In this document: piece by piece, positions 1 through 5,120 of the stretch
Layout of the letters: each line of letters starts with the position of its first letter
Position numbering within the stretch: position 1 is the stretch's first letter
Source: Bacillota bacterium
GTDB taxonomy: Bacteria > Bacillota > Clostridia > Clostridiales > Clostridiaceae
Assembly: GCA_023440105.1 (NCBI GenBank)
Contig: JAEXSY010000511.1
Location: 1 to 5,817 of the forward strand
Direction of reading: 5' to 3'
Length of the DNA: 5,817 nt
Translations under genes and position numbers: made by a program
The notes under the pieces: generated by a model
The model's database searches: none
Seen by the model: only the letters and a program-made list of their open reading frames with translations
Told to the model about the DNA's origin: nothing

Positions 1-6
1 ATTATA

Positions 7-13
7 CCTCTCT
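7..13 (-). promoter_or_regulatory. possible ribosome binding site of a gene off the left edge
   Basis: On the minus strand the window ends with AGAGAGG followed by TATAAT. AGAGAGG resembles the Shine-Dalgarno used by ptsH in this window, and the position would suit a minus-strand gene whose start codon lies just outside the left edge. No start codon is visible and the purine run is short, so this is only a hint. The rest of positions 1-130 is non-coding and AT-rich, with no convincing promoter seen by eye. Confidence 0.2.
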
Positions 14-74
14 TAATAATGTGCGTTGTTTTGTGATTAATTTTTAAATTCATAAATCTGAACAAAAATTGATG

Positions 75-99
75 TTTTCCACAATTTTCCTGTGGATTA
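75..99. repeat. inverted pair of DnaA-box-like 9-mers
   Basis: TTTTCCACA on the plus strand (75-83) faces TAATCCACA on the minus strand (91-99), forming TCCACA arms separated by 7 bp. Each 9-mer differs by one base from the classical DnaA box TTATCCACA. The pair lies in the non-coding stretch downstream of the purB terminator. Two isolated near-matches in AT-rich DNA may be chance, and nothing else here suggests an origin. Confidence 0.2.
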
Positions 100-127
100 A
101 TTCTCCTATTTTAATTTCCCTTTATAC

Positions 128-161
128 AAACAAAAAGAGTATAGCTGAGCTATACTCTTTT
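128..161 (-). terminator. intrinsic terminator of purB
   Basis: A perfect 14+14 inverted repeat (arms AAAAGAGTATAGCT, single central base, 133-161) starts 5 nt past the purB stop codon. On the minus strand it is followed by TTTTTGTTTG, a proper U-rich tail. The plus-strand reading has only four T residues, so the main direction is that of purB. Confidence 0.85.
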
Positions 162-165
162 GATA

Positions 166-1596
166 TTAAACATTTATATCCACTTCAATATTTATTAGAG
201 ATTTATTTTGTTCTAAAATTGGATAAACACATTCCCTTAGAAAGTCATCTACCTGACTTGGCGCTCTTCCTATAAAATTCAATGGATCCATTATTTTGTC
301 TAACTTATCCTTATTTATATTAAATAAAGGATCGTTGATAATTCTATCCAATAAATCATTTCTTCTTCCATAAACTTTAACTTCGTTTGCAGCAGCCATT
401 GAATGAACTCTTATTGCTTCATGAAGGTCCTGTCTATCCCCTCCAGCTTTAACCCCTTCCATTATTATATTTTCTGTAGCCATAAAAGGAAGTTCGTTTT
501 TTACATGAGCTGCGATTACTTTATCATAAACAACCATGTTCCTTGATATGTTTATATATAGGTTTAGTACGCCGTCTAGTGCTAAGAAGGCTTCACTCAC
601 AGATATTCTCTTATTAGCTGAATCATCTAGTGTTCTTTCAAACCATTGGGTTGATGCTGTTATTGCAGGATTTAAAGAGTTTACTACTATATATCTAGCC
701 AAAGCGCTGATTCTTTCAGATCTCATTGGATTGCGTTTGTAGGCCATGGCAGAAGAACCAACCTGATTCTTTTCAAAAGGCTCTTCTATTTCCTTCATAC
801 TTTGAAGAAGTCTGATGTCGTTACTAAACTTATAGGCTGATTGAGCAATTTCTGAGAGGGTATTTAAGACAATTGAGTCAACCTTTCTAGGATAGGTCTG
901 CCCTGTAACATAATAAGAGTTTTCAAAACCCATCTTATGTGCTACTTTCTTGTCAAGCTCCCTCACCTTATCCTCATCGTTGTTAAATAGATTCATGAAA
1001 CTTGCTTGTGTACCGGTGGTCCCTTTTACTCCCCTGAGCTTAAGTTTTTCAATAACAAAATCTAAGTTTTCTAAGTCAATTATTAAATCCTGAATCCATA
1101 AGGTTGCTCTCTTGCCCACTGTGGTTAATTGAGCAGGCTGATAGTGAGTATAGCCTAGAGTGGGAAGATTTTTGTATTTATCTGCAAATGTTGATAACTG
1201 GTATATAACGCTAATTAGCTTCTTTCTTATAAGCAAGAGTGCTTCTTTCATAATAATTATGTCAGTATTATCCCCTACAAAGCAGCTGGTGGCTCCTAGA
1301 TGGATTATTTTCTTAGCTTTTGGGCATTGTAAGCCATATGCGTATACATGACTCATAACATCATGTCTGATTTCTTTTTCTTTTTTTTCTGCATCTTCGT
1401 AATTAATATTATGTATATTGTTTCTCAACTCGTTAATTTGTTCGTCGGTTATGTTAAGACCTAGCTCTTGTTCTGATTCTGCTAGTGCAGTCCACAGCTT
1501 TCTCCAGGTAGTGAACTTTTTATCGTCGGAAAACAAATAGCTCATTTCTTTAGAAGAGTATCTAGAATTTAAAGGTGTATTATATGAGTCTCTCAT
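166..1596 (-). CDS. purB: adenylosuccinate lyase, long (animal-like) type
   Basis: This cytoplasmic enzyme cleaves SAICAR to AICAR plus fumarate in de novo purine synthesis, and adenylosuccinate to AMP plus fumarate. The 476-residue protein belongs to the fumarase/aspartase superfamily. The signature loop GSSAMAYKRNP is at residues 280-290, with Ser281/Ser282 as candidates for the catalytic serine. His151 in the LGYTHYQPAQ motif matches the general acid, and His78 lies in the RHDVM motif. Segments such as RGVKGTTGTQASF (188-200), QWFERTLDDSAN (317-328) and NELPFMATENII (367-378) closely resemble human ADSL. At 476 residues it is longer than the roughly 430-residue B. subtilis PurB. The ATG start is supported by AGGAGG at 1606-1611, 9 nt upstream. 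The gene stands alone, with its own terminator, and is divergent from the DUF378 gene. No PurR box or purine riboswitch was recognised upstream. Confidence 0.97.
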   Translation of the reverse strand: MRDSYNTPLNSRYSSKEMSYLFSDDKKFTTWRKLWTALAESEQELGLNITDEQINELRNNIHNINYEDAEKKEKEIRHDVMSHVYAYGLQCPKAKKIIHLGATSCFVGDNTDIIIMKEALLLIRKKLISVIYQLSTFADKYKNLPTLGYTHYQPAQLTTVGKRATLWIQDLIIDLENLDFVIEKLKLRGVKGTTGTQASFMNLFNNDEDKVRELDKKVAHKMGFENSYYVTGQTYPRKVDSIVLNTLSEIAQSAYKFSNDIRLLQSMKEIEEPFEKNQVGSSAMAYKRNPMRSERISALARYIVVNSLNPAITASTQWFERTLDDSANKRISVSEAFLALDGVLNLYINISRNMVVYDKVIAAHVKNELPFMATENIIMEGVKAGGDRQDLHEAIRVHSMAAANEVKVYGRRNDLLDRIINDPLFNINKDKLDKIMDPLNFIGRAPSQVDDFLRECVYPILEQNKSLINIEVDINV

Positions 1597-1644
1597 ATCG
1601 TGCTTCCTCCTGTAATTTACTTAATAACAATGGATAACAAGTGT

Positions 1645-1673
1645 ATTATATCATATTTTTTATAGCTCGCTTA
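1645..1673 (-). promoter_or_regulatory. likely purB promoter (extended -10)
   Basis: On the minus strand TATAAT lies at 1645-1650, preceded by TG one base upstream, giving the extended -10 form TGATATAAT. The -35 region at a 17-bp spacing is TAAGCG (1668-1673), which is poor. An extended -10 can compensate for a weak -35. The predicted start is near 1638, giving a leader of about 40 nt before the purB ATG. Confidence 0.5.
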
Positions 1674-1696
1674 GTTCTATTTTCATCTTTTATTAA

Positions 1697-1702
1697 TATA
1701 AT
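1697..1702 (+). promoter_or_regulatory. possible -10 element for the DUF378 gene
   Basis: TATAAT lies 34 bp before the start codon of the plus-strand gene. No good TTGACA-like sequence is found 16-18 bp upstream, where the DNA abuts the weak -35 region of the divergent purB promoter. If both are used, the two promoters sit back to back. The hexamer is common in such AT-rich DNA, so this call is weak. Confidence 0.3.
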
Positions 1703-1735
1703 TTATTAAGTTATATTACGAGTGGAGGATTAAGT

Positions 1736-1960
1736 ATGTTCAAATTAAGCGTGATAGATAAGGTATCGTTCATATTAGTGCTTATAGGAGCATTGAACTG
1801 GGGGTTAGTAGGTCTTGCTAACTTTGATTTAGTGCAGGCAATCTTTGGGGCTATCCCATTAATAAGCAGGATAGTTTATATATTAATTGGAGCTGCTGCT
1901 ATAAACATAGTTGTTGTGTTATTTTCCAATAAGCTTATAGCCCCTAAATTTAAAAGCTAG
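1736..1960 (+). CDS. small DUF378 (YuzA-like) membrane protein
   Basis: The protein has 74 residues and two predicted membrane segments, about residues 10-29 and 43-64, joined by a short loop. The motif ALNWGLVGL (19-27) in the first helix and a basic residue followed by VYILIGAAA (47-55) at the second are typical of DUF378, a family of short bacterial membrane proteins that includes B. subtilis YuzA. Its biochemical role is unknown and nothing here reveals it. The ATG start has GTGGAGG (1722-1728) 7 nt upstream. It is the only plus-strand gene, divergent from purB and sharing a bidirectional terminator with ptsH, so it is probably transcribed alone. The C-terminus is short and basic (KLIAPKFKS), which suggests it faces the cytoplasm by the positive-inside rule. 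Confidence 0.9.
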   Translation: MFKLSVIDKVSFILVLIGALNWGLVGLANFDLVQAIFGAIPLISRIVYILIGAAAINIVVVLFSNKLIAPKFKS

Positions 1961-1994
1961 CATAGTGGAACATATTCATATACTAGTTCCAAAT

Positions 1995-2029
1995 AAAATA
2001 AGAGATCACCAAAGTGATCTCTTATTTTT
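1995..2029. terminator. bidirectional terminator shared by DUF378 gene and ptsH
   Basis: A 15-bp perfect stem (1995-2009 with 2014-2028, core AAGAGATCAC) has the 4-nt loop CAAA. It is followed on the plus strand by TTATTTTTATT and on the minus strand by TTATTTTATTT, so it can stop transcription from both convergent genes. The right arm includes the last base of the ptsH stop codon (2028-2030), so the ptsH transcript forms the hairpin immediately at the end of the reading frame. Confidence 0.85.
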
Positions 2030-2288
2030 ATTCTTCTAAAGAATCTATTAACTTAACTATTTCTTCTACAGCTAGAGTTTCATCATCTCCAGATGCCATA
2101 ACAGTGATTTTTGAATCCTTGGTTACGCCTAAAGATAAAACACCTATTAAACTTTTTACATTAGCTTTTTTTCCGTTAAATTCGATGCTGACATCAGATT
2201 TAAAAGATGAAGCTTTCTTTACTAACAATGTTGCTGGCCTTGCATGTAGCCCTGTTGAATTATTAACTACTACTTCCTTAGATACCAC
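2028..2288 (-). CDS. ptsH: phosphocarrier protein HPr
   Basis: HPr is the small soluble carrier that passes phosphate from enzyme I to the sugar-specific IIA domains of the phosphotransferase system. The active-site motif GLHARPAT and the regulatory motif NVKSLIGVLSLG are both intact. With the GTG start at 2286-2288 the protein has 86 residues, and the phosphorylated histidine and regulatory serine fall exactly at His15 and Ser46, the standard numbering. The upstream in-frame GTG at 2295-2297 would add three residues (89 aa), but it lies inside the Shine-Dalgarno sequence GAGGTG. Ser46 implies control by HPr kinase/phosphorylase and a role as CcpA corepressor, as known in Firmicutes. The gene follows crr by 107 bp with its own promoter and no terminator between. 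Enzyme I is not in the window. Confidence 0.95.
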   Translation of the reverse strand: MVSKEVVVNNSTGLHARPATLLVKKASSFKSDVSIEFNGKKANVKSLIGVLSLGVTKDSKITVMASGDDETLAVEEIVKLIDSLEE

Positions 2289-2294
2289 AATAAA

Positions 2295-2300
2295 CACCTC
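2295..2300 (-). promoter_or_regulatory. ptsH ribosome binding site that decides the start codon
   Basis: GAGGTG on the minus strand matches the 16S anti-Shine-Dalgarno over six bases and is separated from the GTG at 2288 by TTTATT (6 nt). The GTG at 2297 forms part of this element and therefore cannot use it. This favours the 86-residue HPr. Confidence 0.7.
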
Positions 2301-2320
2301 TCTGCGTAAATTATTTTGTT

Positions 2321-2346
2321 TAAAGTTAGAATAAAGTTATAACTTA
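2321..2346. repeat. operator-like repeats at the ptsH transcription start
   Basis: TAAAGTTA occurs twice in direct orientation (2321-2328 and 2332-2339) with an 11-bp period. A near-inverted copy follows (TAACTTA, 2340-2346), making the perfect palindrome AAGTTATAACTT at 2334-2345. The predicted ptsH start, near 2344, falls inside. One helical turn between copies fits a protein binding site, but the repeats are AT-rich and no known regulator motif is recognised. Confidence 0.3.
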
Positions 2347-2350
2347 TTTT

Positions 2351-2378
2351 ATTATAACATTATTCTTTCCAATTTCAA
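2351..2378 (-). promoter_or_regulatory. ptsH promoter, sigma-A type
   Basis: On the minus strand TTGAAA (2373-2378) is followed after 16 bp by TATAAT (2351-2356). The -10 also carries the TG of an extended -10 (TGTTATAAT). The promoter begins 17 bp downstream of the crr stop codon, so ptsH can be transcribed without crr. The predicted leader is about 56 nt. Confidence 0.7.
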
Positions 2379-2395
2379 TACTTTCTTTATTTCTA

Positions 2396-2851
2396 TTAAA
2401 TACTCACTTCAATAAACTCTTCTTTTGCTTTTGTAGCTTTATAGTTAACTTTGATATCTTTAATAATCTCTGTGTTGGTGATTACCATTGGTGAAGTGGT
2501 TGAAGAATAATGATCTACATATTCTCTATCGAAGAATAGAATTTTATCACCTTTATTAACCATATCCCCCACCTTTACAAACGTAGCAAACCCTTTCCCT
2601 TCTAATTTAACAGTATCTAATCCGACGTGAATAAGAATCTGTAACCCCTCAGGCGATTTTATAGCTATTGAATGTCTGCCTTCATATAACATTACTATTT
2701 CGCCATCAATAGGAGAATATACATAATTATCCGAAGGTTTTATAGCTATACCTTCACCCATCATTTTGCTATTAAATAAATAGCTATTTACTTCTGATAA
2801 AGGAATTACTTCTCCGTTTATAGGCATAGATAGCTTAATTACATTGTCCAT
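2396..2851 (-). CDS. crr: stand-alone PTS glucose-type IIA protein
   Basis: This soluble protein takes phosphate from HPr and passes it to a glucose-family IIBC permease. The 151 residues form a single EIIA-Glc (PTS_EIIA_1) domain. It has the N-terminal strand motif INGEVIPLSEV (11-21), KMMGEGIAIKPSD (29-41), His60 in RHSIAIK, and the phosphorylated His75 in LIHVGLDTVKLEGKGF (73-88); these match E. coli His75 and His90. In many Firmicutes this domain is fused to IICB, but here it is free, as in E. coli Crr. The gene symbol is by family resemblance. ATG follows AGGAGG (2859-2864) at 7 nt. It lies 80 bp downstream of spoVS with no GC-containing terminator and no clear promoter between, so co-transcription with spoVS is likely. 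ptsH follows. The sugar served cannot be read from the IIA alone. Confidence 0.93.
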   Translation of the reverse strand: MDNVIKLSMPINGEVIPLSEVNSYLFNSKMMGEGIAIKPSDNYVYSPIDGEIVMLYEGRHSIAIKSPEGLQILIHVGLDTVKLEGKGFATFVKVGDMVNKGDKILFFDREYVDHYSSTTSPMVITNTEIIKDIKVNYKATKAKEEFIEVSI

Positions 2852-2931
2852 TAAGTCTCCTCCTTATTAAATGAAATAATTTGAACGATTAATATAAGTA
2901 TATTTTTTTATATTAGATTAATGTATATATA

Positions 2932-3192
2932 TTACCTTGGTTGAACTATTAATTTTATAGCAGTTCTCTCTTCGCCATCTATAATGATATCTGTGAATGC
3001 CGGTATACAAACTATATCCTTTCCACTTGGTGCTATAAACCCTCTTGCAATTGCTATAGCTTTAATGGATTGATTAATTGCTCCAGCTCCAACAGCTTGT
3101 ATTTCAACCAGATTCTTTTCTTTAATTATTGCTGCTAAAGCACCGGCAACAGAATTTGGGTTTGATTTTGTTGATACTTTTAGTACGTCCAT
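2932..3192 (-). CDS. spoVS: stage V sporulation protein S
   Basis: SpoVS is a small, highly conserved protein of the Alba superfamily, needed in B. subtilis for progress to late sporulation (coat and cortex stage). Its molecular activity is unsettled, and the fold suggests nucleic acid binding. The 86 residues match the usual family length. The hallmark blocks are present: LKVSTKSNPNSVAGALA (4-20), EIQAVGAGAINQSIKAIAIA (30-49), FIAPSGKDIVCIPAFTD (52-68) and DGEERTAIKLIVQPR (72-86). ATG has AGGAGG (3201-3206) 8 nt upstream. It follows rny and its terminator, has a sigma-H-like promoter of its own and a cre-like site in the leader, and is followed by crr at 80 bp with no clear terminator. Confidence 0.97.
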   Translation of the reverse strand: MDVLKVSTKSNPNSVAGALAAIIKEKNLVEIQAVGAGAINQSIKAIAIARGFIAPSGKDIVCIPAFTDIIIDGEERTAIKLIVQPR

Positions 3193-3222
3193 AATATTTA
3201 CCTCCTATAATCATTAATGGAT

Positions 3223-3236
3223 ATATACCGTTTACA
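3223..3236 (-). promoter_or_regulatory. imperfect cre-like (CcpA) site in the spoVS leader
   Basis: The minus strand reads TGTAAACGGTATAT. Against the cre consensus TGWAANCGNTNWCA all fixed positions match except the last two. It lies between the predicted start site (near 3265) and the spoVS ribosome binding site, a position where CcpA could block elongation. The right half is weak, so the call is tentative. Confidence 0.3.
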
Positions 3237-3271
3237 CTGAAATGAAAAATTGCAATATATATACATTTTAT

Positions 3272-3300
3272 ATATTCGATATAAAATGAAAAAAACCTCT
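3272..3300 (-). promoter_or_regulatory. sigma-H-like promoter of spoVS
   Basis: On the minus strand AGAGGTTTT (3292-3300) and ATCGAATAT (3272-3280) are separated by 11 bp. The B. subtilis sigma-H consensus is RnAGGAwwW, 11-12 bp, RnnGAATwW. The -10 fits fully and the -35 has one mismatch (T for A after AGG). spoVS is sigma-H dependent in B. subtilis. The predicted start is near 3265, leaving a leader of about 70 nt. The -35 lies just beyond the rny terminator. Confidence 0.5.
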
Positions 3301-3302
3301 AT

Positions 3303-3342
3303 AAAATAAAAAATACATTTTGAATTTTCAAAATGTATTTTT
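3303..3342 (-). terminator. intrinsic terminator of rny
   Basis: A 15-bp stem (3309-3323 with 3328-3342, core ATACATTTTGA) with a 4-nt loop begins 11 nt past the rny stop codon. The minus-strand reading ends in TTTTT-A-TTTT. The stem is AT-rich with only two G-C pairs, so some readthrough into spoVS is possible. Confidence 0.8.
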
Positions 3343-3353
3343 CTTCTTAATAT

Positions 3354-4901
3354 TTATTTTGCATAATCAATAGCACGGGTTTCTCTGATTACGTTTATTT
3401 TTATTTGTCCTGGGTATTCAAGTTCATCTTCAATACGTTTTACTATGTTTCTAGCCATTTCAATAGAGCCTGCATCATCTACTTGTTCTGGCTTAACCAT
3501 AATTCTTATTTCTCTACCAGCTTGAATAGCAAAAGATTTTTCAACTCCTTCATAGGAATTAGCTATCTCTTCGAGCTTTTCTAATCTCTTGATATATGCT
3601 TCTAAAGTTTCTCTTCTTGCGCCTGGTCTTGCAGCTGAAATAGCATCTGCAGCCTGAACTAACACAGCTTCTAAGGATTGCATTTCTACATCACCATGAT
3701 GGGCAGCAATAGCATTAACTACAATTGCTGATTCATGATACTTCTTAGCTAAATCTCCGCCTAATAAGGCATGAGGGCCTTCGTGCTCATGATCAACAGC
3801 TTTACCTATATCATGTAATAATCCTGCTCTTTTTGCTATGGTTGGATCTAAACCTAACTCTGATGCCATTAGTCCAGCAAGATGTGAAACTTCAATAGAG
3901 TGCTTAAGTACATTTTGTCCATAGCTAGTTCTATATTTTAATCTTCCTAGCAATTTGATGATTTCTGGATGTATAGCATTTATCCCTGTTTCAAAGGTTG
4001 CCTGCTCACCTTCTTCTTTTATCTCATTATCTAGATCCTTCTTTGCTCTTTCAACCATTTCTTCTATTCTTGCAGGATGAATTCTACCATCTACAATGAG
4101 TTTTTCTAAAGCTAATCTTGCTACTTCTCTTCTTATAGGATCAAAACTTGAAAGTATTACAGCTTCAGGAGTATCATCTATAATTAAGTCAACACCAGTT
4201 AGTGTTTCTAAAGTTCTGATGTTTCTTCCTTCTCTACCAATAATCCTACCCTTCATTTCATCGTTAGGAAGAGTAACAACATGTACTGTTGACTCAGAAA
4301 CATGATCAGCAGCACATCTTTGAATTGCTGTAGTAATTATTTCTCTAGCTTTCTTTTCTGCTTCTTCTTTCGCTCTAGATTCAACTTCTTTAATCATTAT
4401 AGCAGCATCATGTTTTATTTCTCTGCTGATTTCATCGAGCAAGATTTGCTTAGCTTCTTCAGAAGATAGACCAGAAATTCTCTCAAGCTCCTGTCTTTCT
4501 TTATTGTGAAGCTCCTGAATATCATTTTCGAGATTTTGAATATCTTGAGTTTTTCTGTTTAGTGCATCCTCTTTCTTTTCAATCAAATCACTTTTCTTAT
4601 CTAAGGACTCTTCTCTTTGAATAAGTCTTCTTTCAAGACGTTGTATTTCATTACGCCTATCTCGTATTTCTTTATCAAAGTCAGTTCTTAAACGATGAAC
4701 TTCATCTTTAGCTTCAATTATTGCTTCCTTCTTCATTGCTTCTGCTTGCCTCTTTGCTTCTTCTAGAGTCTCCAAGGCATCGCTTTCAACTTTAGTAATG
4801 GTTTCTTTAGATTTTTTCAATCTTAATTTATAAATTACAACATTTCCAATACCGAACAACACAATACCAACAATTGCAGGTATTACTATATTCCAATTCA
4901 T
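3354..4901 (-). CDS. rny: ribonuclease Y (endoribonuclease)
   Basis: RNase Y is the membrane-anchored endoribonuclease that starts bulk mRNA decay in Firmicutes lacking RNase E. The 515 residues are close to the B. subtilis length of about 520. In order: one N-terminal membrane helix (about 5-25); a long charged coiled coil rich in Glu, Lys and Arg (about 30-190); a KH RNA-binding domain with GRIIGREGRNIR at 218-229; and an HD phosphohydrolase domain with metal-binding residues His334, His363-Asp364 (LLHDIGKAVDHEHEG), His401-His402 (AHHGD) and Asp419 (QAADAIS). No key residue is missing. The ATG start has GGAGGTG (4909-4915) 7 nt upstream. The gene lies between recA and spoVS, with its own promoter, terminator and a structured leader of about 100 nt whose hairpins could mask this ribosome binding site. 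Confidence 0.97.
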   Translation of the reverse strand: MNWNIVIPAIVGIVLFGIGNVVIYKLRLKKSKETITKVESDALETLEEAKRQAEAMKKEAIIEAKDEVHRLRTDFDKEIRDRRNEIQRLERRLIQREESLDKKSDLIEKKEDALNRKTQDIQNLENDIQELHNKERQELERISGLSSEEAKQILLDEISREIKHDAAIMIKEVESRAKEEAEKKAREIITTAIQRCAADHVSESTVHVVTLPNDEMKGRIIGREGRNIRTLETLTGVDLIIDDTPEAVILSSFDPIRREVARLALEKLIVDGRIHPARIEEMVERAKKDLDNEIKEEGEQATFETGINAIHPEIIKLLGRLKYRTSYGQNVLKHSIEVSHLAGLMASELGLDPTIAKRAGLLHDIGKAVDHEHEGPHALLGGDLAKKYHESAIVVNAIAAHHGDVEMQSLEAVLVQAADAISAARPGARRETLEAYIKRLEKLEEIANSYEGVEKSFAIQAGREIRIMVKPEQVDDAGSIEMARNIVKRIEDELEYPGQIKINVIRETRAIDYAK

Positions 4902-4907
4902 TTTTAA

Positions 4908-4961
4908 ACACCTCCATAGTAACTTGTGTAACCATAGCAGTTATAGCACAAGTAAAGGTGT
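4908..4961 (-). promoter_or_regulatory. nested leader hairpin that can mask the rny ribosome binding site
   Basis: On the minus strand ACACCUUUA (4953-4961) can pair over nine bases with UGGAGGUGU (4908-4916), which contains the rny Shine-Dalgarno; two of the pairs are G-U. Enclosed within is a 7-bp stem ACUUGUG/CACAAGU (4947-4953 with 4922-4928), and inside that UAAC/GUUA (4940-4943 with 4929-4932) with a 7-nt loop. The parts stack in order with only a 5-nt and a 3-nt bulge. The base pairing is seen directly; a regulatory role is inferred and no known riboswitch class is recognised. Confidence 0.4.
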
Positions 4962-5009
4962 ATTATTGAACGGATACTTGTTGATTATGATAAACCAGTA
5001 TTTGTATTT

Positions 5010-5038
5010 ATTTTATATTATATTTGTTTTAATGTCAA
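5010..5038 (-). promoter_or_regulatory. rny promoter, sigma-A type
   Basis: A perfect -35 TTGACA (5033-5038, minus strand) is followed after 17 bp by TAAAAT (5010-5015), one mismatch from the -10 consensus. The DNA just upstream is very AT-rich, like an UP element. The predicted start is near 5003, which gives rny a leader of about 100 nt, longer than the other leaders in the window. Confidence 0.65.
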
Positions 5039-5084
5039 CAATAGAGAATTTGTATATTTTTTTATTTTAAAATATTTTCAGTTC

Positions 5085-5120
5085 AAAAATAAAAAAGTCG
5101 CAATTAATTGCGACTTTTTT
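5085..5120 (-). terminator. intrinsic terminator of recA
   Basis: A perfect 30-bp palindrome (5091-5120), with GTCGCAATTAATTGCGAC at its centre, gives a strong stem flanked by A6 and T6. On the minus strand the tail is TTTTTTATTTTT. The upstream arm overlaps the recA stop codon by one base. It separates recA from the rny promoter. Confidence 0.88.

Noticed and set aside
1160..1351. Plus-strand open frames opposite purB and rny
   Set aside because: They are antisense shadows with no ribosome binding site or recognisable family, in DNA fully explained by conserved genes.
1967..1990. GGAAC ... GTTCC inverted repeat after the DUF378 gene
   Set aside because: It has five-base arms with a 14-nt gap and no U tail. 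The strong bidirectional terminator just downstream explains the region.
2014..2334. 106-residue open frame on the plus strand opposite ptsH
   Set aside because: It is the antisense shadow of ptsH, lacks a ribosome binding site and begins inside the terminator.
2890..2915. Inverted repeat TAATATAA / TTATATTA between spoVS and crr
   Set aside because: The stem is only A-T pairs, 8 bp long with a 10-nt loop, in very AT-rich DNA. It is not credible as a terminator.
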